This document shows, one piece after another, positions 1-8,312 of a stretch of DNA of 64,000 nt. Below the pieces are notes generated by a model that searched no databases, was not told the origin of the DNA, and saw only the letters and a list, made by a program, of their open reading frames with translations. The DNA is from Croceicoccus bisphenolivorans (GTDB lineage: Bacteria; Pseudomonadota; Alphaproteobacteria; Sphingomonadales; Sphingomonadaceae): NCBI RefSeq assembly GCF_001634625.1, contig NZ_LRSE01000010.1, positions 62,001 to 126,000 on the forward strand, written 5' to 3'. Each line of letters begins with the position of its first letter. Position 1 is the stretch's first letter. Made by a program: the position numbers and the translations under genes.

Positions 1-292
1 TGGCGGTGATGCGCTGGATCTTCAGCGTTCCGGCATCGGTGTAGTTCACGATCGTGCGCCCGGCCGTCAGGTGCAGGTCACCCTGCCGAATGTCGACATT
101 GCCCGAAAGAACGACGCGTTTTTCTCTGTCCTGCAGCTCGATCCTGTTCGCGGCATAATCGACCGGCTGGTTCGAGTTGAACCCGGCGATGGTCTGTGCC
201 GACAGCTGCTGCGTGCCGAAAAGCGCGGCAGCAGCGACGCCGAAGCCTGCGAGCGCAAGCTTTGCCGAACGGGAGGAGAGGAGCGTTTTCAT
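1..292 (-). CDS. lptA: LPS-transport periplasmic protein LptA (3' part outside window)
   Basis: The first 97 codons are visible, reading leftward off the window edge. The product starts with a cleavable signal peptide (MKTLLSSRSAKLALAG, hydrophobic stretch, then an AQT cleavage region) and continues with an OstA/LptA-like beta-jellyroll pattern (VVLSGNVDIRQGDLHLTAG, then IVNYTD). LptA is the periplasmic bridge that carries lipopolysaccharide between the inner-membrane LptBFGC complex and outer-membrane LptDE. The ATG lies four bases after the lptC stop, so the two are probably co-translated. The C-terminal part is not in the window, so length and integrity cannot be judged. Confidence 0.85.
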   Translation of the reverse strand, partial: MKTLLSSRSAKLALAGFGVAAAALFGTQQLSAQTIAGFNSNQPVDYAANRIELQDREKRVVLSGNVDIRQGDLHLTAGRTIVNYTDAGTLKIQRITA

Positions 293-296
293 GCGT

Positions 297-941
297 TTAG
301 GGCATCCTGATCGAACCGGGCTCCATGCGCAGCCTGGCATTGCCGATAAGCGAAACGGTGCGGGCTTGCAAATCGGCCTCCAGCCGGTCCGCACTGAAGG
401 TTCCGGCGGGGATGCGCCCCTCGACGCGGCCGGTTCCGACCAGCCTACGGTCGGTCAGGCTGAGCGTGACGTTGCGCACGATCATGCGATAGCCGTCCGC
501 TGCCATGAAATTCACCGCGCCCGGCACGGAAACCATTTCTTTCGCGAAGTTGTAGGTGCCTGACCGCGCCGAAACTTCCGCCGGACCATTGTCCAGCAGG
601 ATGCGGGCCGTCAGGTCCTCCATCTCGATATTCTTGACCTCGCGGCTTTTCTGCACGGCATTGCCTGCCATCACGGCAAAGGGCCGCCCTTCGGCATCGA
701 GACCGCGGTACATCGCCTTGTTCACCGAAATGCGGTTCGGCGTAATCTGCACCTCGTCGCGATCGAGCAGGAAGCTGACTTCGCCGCGCGGGCTGAGCGG
801 GGCAAGGATCATCAGGGCGAACAGCACGCCTATCACGACGGGCAGGCTCATCACCAGGAAACGGACCAGCCGGTCATGCGCACCGTCGGGCCGCGCCATG
901 TGGCGGCGCTTGTCGCGGATGATGTCGGCTTGGAGGGTCAT
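297..941 (-). CDS. lptC: LPS export protein LptC
   Basis: A 214-residue protein with one N-terminal membrane anchor (FLVMSLPVVIGVLFALMILAP, about residues 25-45) followed by a periplasmic domain with repeats typical of LptC/OstA folds (for example GRPFAVMAGNAVQ and GTYNFAKEMVSVPGAVNF). LptC links the LptBFG transporter to LptA. The start is taken at the ATG at 941, which keeps the short basic cytoplasmic tail; an ATG at about 899 is an alternative. It sits between rnd and lptA in the rnd-lptC-lptA order common in alphaproteobacteria. Confidence 0.88.
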   Translation of the reverse strand: MTLQADIIRDKRRHMARPDGAHDRLVRFLVMSLPVVIGVLFALMILAPLSPRGEVSFLLDRDEVQITPNRISVNKAMYRGLDAEGRPFAVMAGNAVQKSREVKNIEMEDLTARILLDNGPAEVSARSGTYNFAKEMVSVPGAVNFMAADGYRMIVRNVTLSLTDRRLVGTGRVEGRIPAGTFSADRLEADLQARTVSLIGNARLRMEPGSIRMP

Positions 942-985
942 CGTCTGCCTATATGGGCCCGTCGCGTTGTTGTGCCAGCTTGCTC

Positions 986-1606
986 TTAAGCTTCGTGGCT
1001 GAACAGGTCCTTGTCTTCCCAACCGGCAAGGTCGAGCAGGGCGCGGGTCGGCAGGAAATCGAAGCATGCCTGCGCGATTTCGGTGCGGCCTTCCCGTTCC
1101 AGCCTGACGCGGAAAATTTCCACCATTTCATGCAGGAAGCGCACGTCGCTGGCGGCATATTCCTTCTGCGCCTCGATCAGTGCGGGCGCGCCCCAGTCGC
1201 TCGACTGCTGCTGCTTGCTCATGTCCTTGCCCAGAAGCTCGGTGACGAGGTTCTTGAGGCCGTGCCGGTCGGTATAGGTGCGGGTCAGCTTGCTGGCGAT
1301 CTTGGTGCAGAACACCGGCCCGGCCATGACGCCGAGGTAATGCTGGATCGCGGCAAGGTCGAACCGCGCGAAGTGATAATACTTCTCTCGCGCAGGGTCG
1401 GCCAGCACCGCCTTGAGGTTCGGGGCATCGTAATTGCTGCCCGCGGCGAAGCGGACGAGATGCTCGTCCCCCTTGCCGTCGGAGATCTGCACGACGCACA
1501 GCCGGTCGCGGCGCGTGACGAGGCCCATCGTCTCTGTATCCACGGCCACGGGGCCGGGGGCGAGCACGTCTGCGGGAAGGTCTTCTTCGTGAAGGTAAAC
1601 TGCCAT
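986..1606 (-). CDS. rnd: Ribonuclease D-type 3'-5' exonuclease
   Basis: 206 residues covering only the DEDD exonuclease domain; the HRDC domains of E. coli RNase D are absent, which is usual for the short alphaproteobacterial form. The exonuclease motifs are present in order: DTET near residue 23, HFARFD (motif II) and YAASDVRFLHEM (motif III, Tyr-x3-Asp, the DEDDy class). The family trims the 3' ends of structured RNAs. It is first in the leftward set with lptC and lptA, 44 bases upstream of lptC. Confidence 0.85.
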   Translation of the reverse strand: MAVYLHEEDLPADVLAPGPVAVDTETMGLVTRRDRLCVVQISDGKGDEHLVRFAAGSNYDAPNLKAVLADPAREKYYHFARFDLAAIQHYLGVMAGPVFCTKIASKLTRTYTDRHGLKNLVTELLGKDMSKQQQSSDWGAPALIEAQKEYAASDVRFLHEMVEIFRVRLEREGRTEIAQACFDFLPTRALLDLAGWEDKDLFSHEA

Positions 1607-1696
1607 GCACAGCCCTTAGGCGCATTGGGGAAAGAGGAAAAGAGGCGGCGGGCATGTGATTGCGCCTCATCGCTCTGGCGACTACCCATGCTGGCC

Positions 1697-2374
1697 ATGA
1701 CAGATGCGATCCCCGACAGCTGGGCACCCGTTCTCGAACCCGCTCTTGCCACGCCGGAAGCGCGAAGGCTGGGCGGCTGGCTGCGGGGCCAAGAGGATGC
1801 GGGGCAAGTCGTCTATCCGCCGCGTGGACAGCGCTTGCGCGCGCTCGAACTAACGCCGCTGGATGATGTGAAGGTCGTGATCCTTGGACAGGATCCCTAC
1901 CACGGGCCGGGGCAGGCACACGGGCTGGCTTTCTCCGTCCCCGATGGCGTGAAAGTGCCGCCTTCGCTGGTCAACATCTTTAAGGAACTGAAGGCGGACC
2001 TTGGCATCGACCATGCCGCCAGCGGCGATCTGACCCGTTGGGCGGGGCAGGGCGTGCTCCTGCTCAACAATGCGCTGACGGTGGAGGCGGGCAATGCCGG
2101 TTCGCACCAGAAGCGCGGCTGGGACGCGATTACCGATGCCTGCGTCGCGGCCGTGGCAAAGCGCGAGGATCCCTCGGTCTTCATCCTGTGGGGCAGCCAT
2201 GCGCAGGGCAAGGCGAAGCGCGTGCCCGAACTGGGCGCGGGAACGCGCCATTGCGTGATTGCCAGCCCGCATCCCAGCCCTCTGTCCGCCCATCGCGGGT
2301 TCTTCGGATCGAAACCCTTCAGCAGGGCCAATGCCTTTCTGAAGGAATATGGCAGGGAGCCTGTACGGTGGTAG
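1697..2374 (+). CDS. ung: Uracil-DNA glycosylase, family 1
   Basis: Removes uracil from DNA as the first step of base excision repair. The water-activating motif GQDPYHGPGQAHGLAFSV and the C-terminal HPSPLSAHRGFF motif are both intact, and the protein is about 225 residues, the normal UNG size. Two closely spaced ATGs (1688 and 1697) are possible starts and no clear Shine-Dalgarno sequence decides between them; the second gives an N terminus of MTDAIPDSW. The reading frame stays open far upstream, but that part overlaps rnd in antisense and is not coding. It overlaps the next gene by seven bases. Confidence 0.92.
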   Translation: MTDAIPDSWAPVLEPALATPEARRLGGWLRGQEDAGQVVYPPRGQRLRALELTPLDDVKVVILGQDPYHGPGQAHGLAFSVPDGVKVPPSLVNIFKELKADLGIDHAASGDLTRWAGQGVLLLNNALTVEAGNAGSHQKRGWDAITDACVAAVAKREDPSVFILWGSHAQGKAKRVPELGAGTRHCVIASPHPSPLSAHRGFFGSKPFSRANAFLKEYGREPVRW

Positions 2375-2886
2375 GCGAACGCATCGCGCTTACCGTGCTG
2401 GAGGCAGCGGACGAGGACGATGTCATCGCCGCGCATCGCCTGAGCCGTGAATACCATGCACCGTGGGCCGCGCCATGCATCGATCGCGACGGGTTCGCCG
2501 CATGGCTGGAAGCGGCTAGCCAGCCCACCCACTGCGCACTGGTGGCCCGTCGGATCGAGGATGGCGCGATCGCGGGCATCATCAATTTCAGCCAGATCGC
2601 GCTCGGCAACTTCTGCAGCGCCTATCTCGGCTATCACGGCAACGTCGCCTGCGCCGGACAGGGTTTGATGACAGAGGCATTGCGCCTTGCCGTCGGGCGG
2701 GCGTTCGCCACTCTCGGCCTGCACAGGGTCGAGGCGAATATCCAGCCGGGCAACGACCGCTCCATCGCGCTGATCCGCCGGAGCGGCTTTCGCAAGGAGG
2801 GGTTCAGCCCGCGCTACCTGATGATCGATGGCGCGTGGCGCGATCACGAACGCTGGGCCGTAACGCGCGAGGACTGGCAGGGCTGA
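2368..2886 (+). CDS. GNAT-family N-acetyltransferase, RimJ/RimL type
   Basis: 172 residues with the acetyl-CoA binding region of ribosomal-protein-type acetyltransferases: YLGYHGNVACAGQGLMTEAL, then HRVEANIQPGNDRSIALIRR and GFRKEGF near the C terminus. RimJ-type enzymes acetylate protein N termini; the substrate here cannot be read from sequence. The GTG start at 2368 overlaps the end of ung, which suggests translational coupling; no ATG in frame lies close enough to preserve the full domain. Confidence 0.75.
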   Translation: MVGERIALTVLEAADEDDVIAAHRLSREYHAPWAAPCIDRDGFAAWLEAASQPTHCALVARRIEDGAIAGIINFSQIALGNFCSAYLGYHGNVACAGQGLMTEALRLAVGRAFATLGLHRVEANIQPGNDRSIALIRRSGFRKEGFSPRYLMIDGAWRDHERWAVTREDWQG

Positions 2887-2957
2887 CGCGACTGGTGCAT
2901 GGTTACCGCCATGGAACTCGTCCGCCGCACTGTTGCAGTCACACACCGGATCGACCT

Positions 2958-3191
2958 GTGAGCGCGCCCTATCATCCGCCTGTCAAACGCTCGGTCGAGA
3001 TTGCGGGGCACAAGACCTCGATCAGCCTCGAACCCGTGTTCTGGGATATGCTGAAGGACGTTGCTGGCGAGGAGGGTGTGTCGATTAACGCGCTGGTCGC
3101 GAAGATCGATGCGGAACGGATCGTGAGCGAAACGCCGCCCGGCCTTGCCAGCGCGATCAGGGTCTGGCTGGTGACAGCGCGCCTGCCCTGA
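2958..3191 (+). CDS. Small ribbon-helix-helix domain protein
   Basis: A 77-residue protein with a short basic N terminus (VKRSVEIAGHKTSISLEPVFW) and a helix-rich remainder containing EEGVSINALVAKID, matching the ribbon-helix-helix pattern of small DNA-binding proteins found in many alphaproteobacteria. The GTG at 2958 is chosen because the family begins with a short proline-containing leader before the KRSV strand. It is 71 bases downstream of the acetyltransferase. Target and function are unknown, and no toxin partner is seen beside it. Confidence 0.6.
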   Translation: MSAPYHPPVKRSVEIAGHKTSISLEPVFWDMLKDVAGEEGVSINALVAKIDAERIVSETPPGLASAIRVWLVTARLP

Positions 3192-3200
3192 CGGGCACGC

Positions 3201-3234
3201 GCCGATCGATCAGTGCAGCCGATCGATCAGTGCA
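3201..3234. repeat. 17-bp tandem duplication
   Basis: The unit GCCGATCGATCAGTGCA occurs twice with no gap (3201-3217 and 3218-3234). The second copy contains the stop codon of the leftward DUF305 gene, so the duplication lies exactly at the boundary between two convergent genes. Confidence 0.95.
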
Positions 3235-3706
3235 CTGGCGCCGGCGCGCCTTCGGCATCGCCGTTGGCTTCGATATCCGCGATCAACGCTTCCATTTCGC
3301 CGATTTCCCTAACCTGTGCGTCGATGATGCCATTGGCGAGATCACGCACGCGCGGATCGGAAATGTGGGCACGGCGACTGGTCAGGATCGCGATCGAATG
3401 GTGTGGGATCATTGCCTTCATGTAGCTTACGTCGCCCACGGTCTCCTGGCTGCGCACCAGCCACAAGGAACCTGCGAGAATGGCGACGCTGGCGCCAAGG
3501 ATCGCGAATTTCACCGGCGGGCGATCATACATCTTCCACATGAAGCCCAGCATGATAACCGCCATGACCGCGCCCATTAGCAAGGCCATCCACGCCCGCG
3601 TCTGGCTGAACCAGATGTGCGAACCCTCGTACGTGTTGAGGTACATCAGGCCGTACATGACGACGGTCGATGTCGCGATCATCGCGAAGAAGCGCCTGTA
3701 GGTCAT
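3227..3706 (-). CDS. DUF305 membrane protein
   Basis: 159 residues. Three N-terminal hydrophobic segments (around residues 5-25, 35-55 and 65-82) precede a DUF305 domain with the hallmark MIPHHSIAILTS, DPRVRDLANGIIDAQ and REIGEMEALI. DUF305 proteins are ferritin-like helical proteins often found with metal or copper stress genes; no biochemical role is established. The ATG at 3706 is chosen over upstream codons because the upstream extension is proline/cysteine rich and unlike the family. The gene ends inside a 17-bp tandem duplication. Confidence 0.75.
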   Translation of the reverse strand: MTYRRFFAMIATSTVVMYGLMYLNTYEGSHIWFSQTRAWMALLMGAVMAVIMLGFMWKMYDRPPVKFAILGASVAILAGSLWLVRSQETVGDVSYMKAMIPHHSIAILTSRRAHISDPRVRDLANGIIDAQVREIGEMEALIADIEANGDAEGAPAPVH

Positions 3707-3796
3707 AACGGGCAGATCATGGCAGTCGGCAGGAGACAGGCATGGATCCGGACATGGGCAGGCAACCCCGCCCATGTCCGCATTCCTTTGGCAGTG

Positions 3797-4045
3797 TCAG
3801 TACGTGGTTGCCGGATCGCTGGCCGGAAAGCTTTCGTCGACTGCCTCGTCGGTCTTCGACCATGTCTTCGGCTTGTCGCGCATCGCGGACGGACCGGCAT
3901 CGCGCACGGGGGTAATCTCGTTCGACGGGGTGGCCTGCGGGCCGCCAGCGGCGAAAGCGGCGGGCGTCTTGTCCTTCTGGCCGGAATAATAACGATAACC
4001 GGCGTAACCGAGCGCGCCGAGAGTTGCGATCTTGATGAGACCCAT
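3797..4045 (-). CDS. Small protein with single membrane segment and VDESFPASDP tail
   Basis: 82 residues: an N-terminal hydrophobic segment (IKIATLGALGYAGYRYY), a low-complexity linker and a C-terminal VDESFPASDP motif. This tail recurs in many small, often stress-related alphaproteobacterial proteins, but I know no assigned function. The ATG at 4045 has a good Shine-Dalgarno (AAAGGAG) nine bases upstream, and longer starts in the same frame lack one. Confidence 0.65.
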   Translation of the reverse strand: MGLIKIATLGALGYAGYRYYSGQKDKTPAAFAAGGPQATPSNEITPVRDAGPSAMRDKPKTWSKTDEAVDESFPASDPATTY

Positions 4046-4109
4046 TGGAATTCTCCTTTGTTTGCCGGAAGAACGCACGAGGTCGCCGGTTTGTTTCGAA
4101 AAAGCGGCG

Positions 4110-5813
4110 TTACAGTCCCACGGCCTTGAGCGCGGCGTCGAATGCCCCCTCCAGCCCTGCCCGCGCCCCCTTGCCCTTGCGTCCGGCCATCGGGGCTTCC
4201 TCGATCACCAGCATCCCTTCGCCGTCGAGCACGCGGTCCTTCAGCAATTGCTCCCGGCCAAGGAAATAGGGCCAGAACGTTTCCGTGCGCGCCACGGAAT
4301 AGGCAAGGTCCGCGCTGAAGCCGACCAACTGGTCCTGCCCGAAGATCCGGCCGGCGCCTGCCGGTTCGACCCGCACTCCGCGCCCGCCCTTCACCACCAG
4401 CCGTGCAGGCCCGTGGAATACGAAATAGCGCAGTTGCATCGTCAGCCATGCGTTGAGAGAGAAGATGCGCCAGTGGCTGGATATGCGCATCGGCTGTCCT
4501 TCGCGCTGCACCACGGCTGCCAACGCGCGAGGATGCACCACCGCCCCGCCGTTTTCGGGCAGCGTGATCGCGGTGACTTCGGCGAACGGGTCGTGGACGG
4601 CGGAGATGGTCGTGACCTCACCCGCCCCCCGGATCCGGGTAAGAAACCACAACCCGCAGGCAAGGCTGGAAAGCGGATGCTTCAGGTCGAGCATCCACTG
4701 CGTTTCCTTTGCGCCGCGCACCGATGAGCTCTGCAGGTATTCCTGCCTGACCAGCAGTTCCTCCCCTTCGCCAAGCTGGATCGAGAGCGAAGTGCGGCTG
4801 GCATCGGCAGGCGGCATCGGCGCGCCGACCCCGCCGGGCACAGCGATGCGGATGGATGCACGGCGCTCTGCCATCGGCGCCAGAACGAACCAGAACAGCA
4901 GGCGGATCAGGTAGGGCGTGGTGATGATCAGCAGCAGTGCGACGAAGGCCTGCCACAGGATCGCGGTCATCCCCCAGTCGGCCCATTTCTTGCGGACCTG
5001 CGCGCGGGCAGATCCTTCCGCGCCTTCGCGTTCGCGCGCCACGGCTTCGCGCAGCATGGTATCTGCGCTTTCCAGCCGATCTTGCGACCATGCGCCCGCG
5101 CGGGCCACCGCCGCCCCGCCGCGACGGGTTTCATCGAGGATCTCCTTCACGCGCTCGACCCGGGCGGCGAGTTGGGCGACGCCAGAGCATTGCTTGTCAC
5201 GATCGGCCCGCAATCGCCTGCCTTCGCCGGTGATACTGCCGAAGAACCGGCCAAGCCCGCCTTTTCGATCGTATCGGGCGACCGCGGCTTCGGCGGCATC
5301 GCATGCCTTCACAGCCCCGCGCCATTTCGCATCGGCTTCGCGCAAGGCCCTCGTCGCCGCAGCCGCCATCGCGGCGCGGTCCATCTGCGCATTTGTCACC
5401 GCGATGGAGCGTTCGAGCCCCGCGATCTTGCGCGTGGCCACCGCGATCTCAAGTTCCAGCGTCTGGTCGGCGATGATCGCATCGCTATCGGCCATGACGA
5501 TGCTGGCGCGGCGCTTCAGCTCCGAACGGCGCTGGCTGACAAGCCGGGCACGCTCTGCCCTTGCCTCGGCGAGCATTGCTTCGAGAACTTCGACGGATCG
5601 CCCGCGCGCGTCGGCTTCGGCCTCGCGAAGCGCTTCCTCTCCTGCGTCGCGGCGGGTCTCGATCTCGGCCAGCGCCTGTTCCAGCTTCGCCGCGCGCAAT
5701 TCCTGTTCCGCGCCGACAGACCAGGCATTCCAGACCAGTAGCGCACCGATGAGCAGGACCCACAACACGAAGTGTCGCATGATCCAGCCGATGACGAGTT
5801 TGACGATTTCCAC
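4110..5813 (-). CDS. Membrane protein with long coiled coil, unknown function
   Basis: 567 residues. Order of parts: N-terminal membrane segment (FVLWVLLIGALLVWNAW), a long charged coiled coil of about residues 35-255 (many Glu, Arg and Ala heptads), a second membrane segment (FVALLLIITTPYLIRLLFWF, about 290-310) and a soluble C-terminal domain of some 240 residues rich in beta strands. The C-terminal half has a loose AIM24-like look (a Gly-rich strand pattern near VVKGGRGVRV), but I would not assign that family. Start codon GTG at 5813; an in-frame ATG at 5777 is possible. It follows murA on the same strand after 42 bases. Confidence 0.6.
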   Translation of the reverse strand: MEIVKLVIGWIMRHFVLWVLLIGALLVWNAWSVGAEQELRAAKLEQALAEIETRRDAGEEALREAEADARGRSVEVLEAMLAEARAERARLVSQRRSELKRRASIVMADSDAIIADQTLELEIAVATRKIAGLERSIAVTNAQMDRAAMAAAATRALREADAKWRGAVKACDAAEAAVARYDRKGGLGRFFGSITGEGRRLRADRDKQCSGVAQLAARVERVKEILDETRRGGAAVARAGAWSQDRLESADTMLREAVAREREGAEGSARAQVRKKWADWGMTAILWQAFVALLLIITTPYLIRLLFWFVLAPMAERRASIRIAVPGGVGAPMPPADASRTSLSIQLGEGEELLVRQEYLQSSSVRGAKETQWMLDLKHPLSSLACGLWFLTRIRGAGEVTTISAVHDPFAEVTAITLPENGGAVVHPRALAAVVQREGQPMRISSHWRIFSLNAWLTMQLRYFVFHGPARLVVKGGRGVRVEPAGAGRIFGQDQLVGFSADLAYSVARTETFWPYFLGREQLLKDRVLDGEGMLVIEEAPMAGRKGKGARAGLEGAFDAALKAVGL

Positions 5814-5855
5814 GCGGGCCAGACTAACCGGTCAGGCGCATGCGTCCAGCGCGCT

Positions 5856-7139
5856 CTAGTCCCCGCCGACGCGCTGGATGTTCGCGCCGACGAGCGAGAG
5901 CTTTTCCTCCAGCCGTTCGTACCCGCGGTCGAGGTGGTAGAGCCGGTGGACGGTCGTCTCCCCCTCTGCCGCAAGCCCCGCGATCACGAGGCTCATCGAA
6001 GCGCGCAGGTCCGTCGCCATGACTTCCGCGCCGGTCAGCTTTTCCACGCCGTGGACGATGGCGGTGCGGCCCTGCGTTTCGACGTGCGCGCCCATGCGGT
6101 TCAGTTCGGGAACGTGCATGTAGCGGTTTTCGAAAATCGTCTCGGTCAGAACGCTGGTGCCTTGCGCCATGCAGAGCAGGGCCATCATCTGGGCTTGCAT
6201 GTCGGTCGGAAAACCGGGGAAGGGCGCGGTCGACAGGTTCACCGGTTTGAGCGGACCGTCGGCGAACACGCGGATGCCGCCCTTCACTTCCTCCACATGA
6301 ACGCCCGCATTGCGCAGCGCATGGTTGGTCGCGCTCATGTCCTTCATGTTCGCGCCGGTCAGTGTCACGTCGCCGCCGGTGATCGCGGCGGCACAGGCGT
6401 AGGAGCCTGCCTCGATACGGTCCGGCATGACGCGATAGGTTGCACCGTGCAGCCGCTTTACGCCGTGGACGGTGATTTCCGATTCGCCGATACCCTCGAT
6501 CTCCGCGCCCATCGCGACGAGGAGGTTGCACAAGTCCACGATTTCCGGCTCGCGCGCGGCATTGTCCAGCCGGCTGGTACCGTTGGCGAGCACGGCGGCC
6601 ATCAGCGCATTCTCCGTCGCGCCGACGGAAACGACCGGAAACTGGAAGTCGCCGCCCGGCAGGCCGCCGTCGGGCGCATGGGCGCGAACGTATCCGCTGG
6701 TCAGTTCGATCGTCGCGCCGAACGCTTCGAGCGCTTTCAGGTGAAGGTCGATCGGGCGATTGCCGATGGCGCAGCCCCCGGGCAGCGATACGGTCGCTTC
6801 GCCCGCACGGCCAAGCAACGGGCCAAGCACGAGGATCGATGCACGCATCTTGCGCACCAGTTCGTACGGCGCAGTCGTATTGGTAAGGCGCGGGGTCTGC
6901 AGCGTCATCACGCGGCCGAAATCTTCGGGGCGCGATCCGGCGATCGTGGTCGACACGCCGAACTGGTTCATCAGGTGCTGGAACCCGTCGATGTCGGCAA
7001 GGCGCGGCAGGTTGCGCAGTGTCAGCGGCTCTTCGGTAAGCAGTGCGCAGGGCACGAGCGTAAGGGCCGCGTTCTTCGCGCCGGAAATGGGAAGCGCGCC
7101 TTCAAGGCGCTTGCCGCCTTCGATGATGATCTTGTCCAT
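5856..7139 (-). CDS. murA: UDP-N-acetylglucosamine 1-carboxyvinyltransferase MurA
   Basis: 427 residues, normal for MurA. It transfers enolpyruvate from PEP to UDP-GlcNAc, the first committed step of peptidoglycan synthesis in the cytoplasm. The catalytic cysteine is present as Cys123 in [15 protein letters not shown], so the enzyme should have the fosfomycin-sensitive Cys form. Other family signatures are [11 protein letters not shown] at the N terminus and [16 protein letters not shown]. It is divergent from galU, with a 154-base promoter region between them. Confidence 0.97.
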   Translation of the reverse strand: MDKIIIEGGKRLEGALPISGAKNAALTLVPCALLTEEPLTLRNLPRLADIDGFQHLMNQFGVSTTIAGSRPEDFGRVMTLQTPRLTNTTAPYELVRKMRASILVLGPLLGRAGEATVSLPGGCAIGNRPIDLHLKALEAFGATIELTSGYVRAHAPDGGLPGGDFQFPVVSVGATENALMAAVLANGTSRLDNAAREPEIVDLCNLLVAMGAEIEGIGESEITVHGVKRLHGATYRVMPDRIEAGSYACAAAITGGDVTLTGANMKDMSATNHALRNAGVHVEEVKGGIRVFADGPLKPVNLSTAPFPGFPTDMQAQMMALLCMAQGTSVLTETIFENRYMHVPELNRMGAHVETQGRTAIVHGVEKLTGAEVMATDLRASMSLVIAGLAAEGETTVHRLYHLDRGYERLEEKLSLVGANIQRVGGD

Positions 7140-7293
7140 TTCCCGCCTTTAACCCGTTTTGTCCGTGGAACAAGCAACAGTGAAAGGCCGCGATCGTTCC
7201 GCCCCGCTTCCTTCGCACCCTTGAACCGGCGCGCCTGCAGCACCAAGGTATAGGCGCAAGGCATTCGCTGACACGAAGGACATCGCCAGACCA

Positions 7294-8175
7294 ATGAGCT
7301 CCACCGAACGCAAGCCCATCCGGAAAGCCGTATTCCCCGTTGCGGGGCTGGGAACGCGCTTCCTTCCGGCGACGAAGGCGATCCCGAAGGAGCTGCTGCC
7401 CATCGTCGACCGCCCGTTGATCCAGTACGCGATCGACGAGGCGCGCGAGGCGGGGATCGAGCAGATGATCTTCGTGACCGGACGCGGCAAGACCGCGCTG
7501 GTCGAGAATTTCGACATCGCCTACGAGCTTGAGGAAACCATGCGCGAGCGGGGCAAGGACCTGTCCGTGCTGGACGATACGAAATTCACGCCGGGCGACC
7601 TTATCACCGTGCGCCAGCAAGTGCCGATGGGCCTTGGCCATGCGATCTGGTGCGCGCGCGCCATTGTCGGCGACGAACCGTTCGCGATCCTGCTTCCCGA
7701 TGAACTGATGTGGGGCAAGCCCAACTGCATGAAGCAGATGGTGGAGGCCTATAACGAGGTCGGCGGCAACCTGATCTCCGTGCTGGAGGTGCCGCAGGAG
7801 GAAGTCTACAAGTACGGCGTGATCACCCCGGGCGAGGCGAGCGGAAACCTGACCGAAGTGAAGGGGCTGGTCGAAAAGCCGAAGGTCGAGGACGCGCCGT
7901 CGAACAAGATCGTTTCGGGCCGCTACATCCTGCAGCCCGAAGTGATGCGCACGCTGGAAACGCAGGAAAAGGGCGCGGGCGGTGAAATCCAGCTGACCGA
8001 TGCGATGGCCAGGATGATCGGCAACCAGCCGTTCCATGCCGTGACGTTTGCGGGCGAGCGCTACGACTGCGGTTCGAAGCTGGGCTTTATCGAGGCGACG
8101 CTCGCCCTGTCGCTGGAACGCGACGACATGGGCAAGGACGTTCGCGCGCTGGCGGAGAAGCTGCTGGCCCGTTAA
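7294..8175 (+). CDS. galU: UTP-glucose-1-phosphate uridylyltransferase GalU
   Basis: 293 residues. Makes UDP-glucose for polysaccharide and envelope synthesis. The nucleotidyltransferase signature is VFPVAGLGTRFLPATKAIPK at the N terminus, with VDRPLIQYAIDEA next, and the substrate-binding FAILLPDELMWG and LVEKPKVEDAPSN later. The ATG at 7294 is the only good start. Nothing downstream on the strand is closely spaced; the kinase gene begins 137 bases later. Confidence 0.95.
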   Translation: MSSTERKPIRKAVFPVAGLGTRFLPATKAIPKELLPIVDRPLIQYAIDEAREAGIEQMIFVTGRGKTALVENFDIAYELEETMRERGKDLSVLDDTKFTPGDLITVRQQVPMGLGHAIWCARAIVGDEPFAILLPDELMWGKPNCMKQMVEAYNEVGGNLISVLEVPQEEVYKYGVITPGEASGNLTEVKGLVEKPKVEDAPSNKIVSGRYILQPEVMRTLETQEKGAGGEIQLTDAMARMIGNQPFHAVTFAGERYDCGSKLGFIEATLALSLERDDMGKDVRALAEKLLAR

Positions 8176-8312
8176 CCCCGCCTTCCCCGTGGAGGTATCG
8201 GGCCTGTTGGGACAGCAGGCCTGTGGGAAGTACCTAATCCACTGTTTTCTATGGCTTTGCCGCGACGCCCCTATTGCTGGGCCGTCGCAGATATCGGTCA
8301 TGGGAAACGGGA

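Noticed and set aside
5772-7253. Long open frame opposite murA (493 codons)
   Set aside because: It is antisense to a clear murA gene with catalytic cysteine and has Arg/His-rich, unfolded-looking composition; such frames are common in GC-rich DNA.
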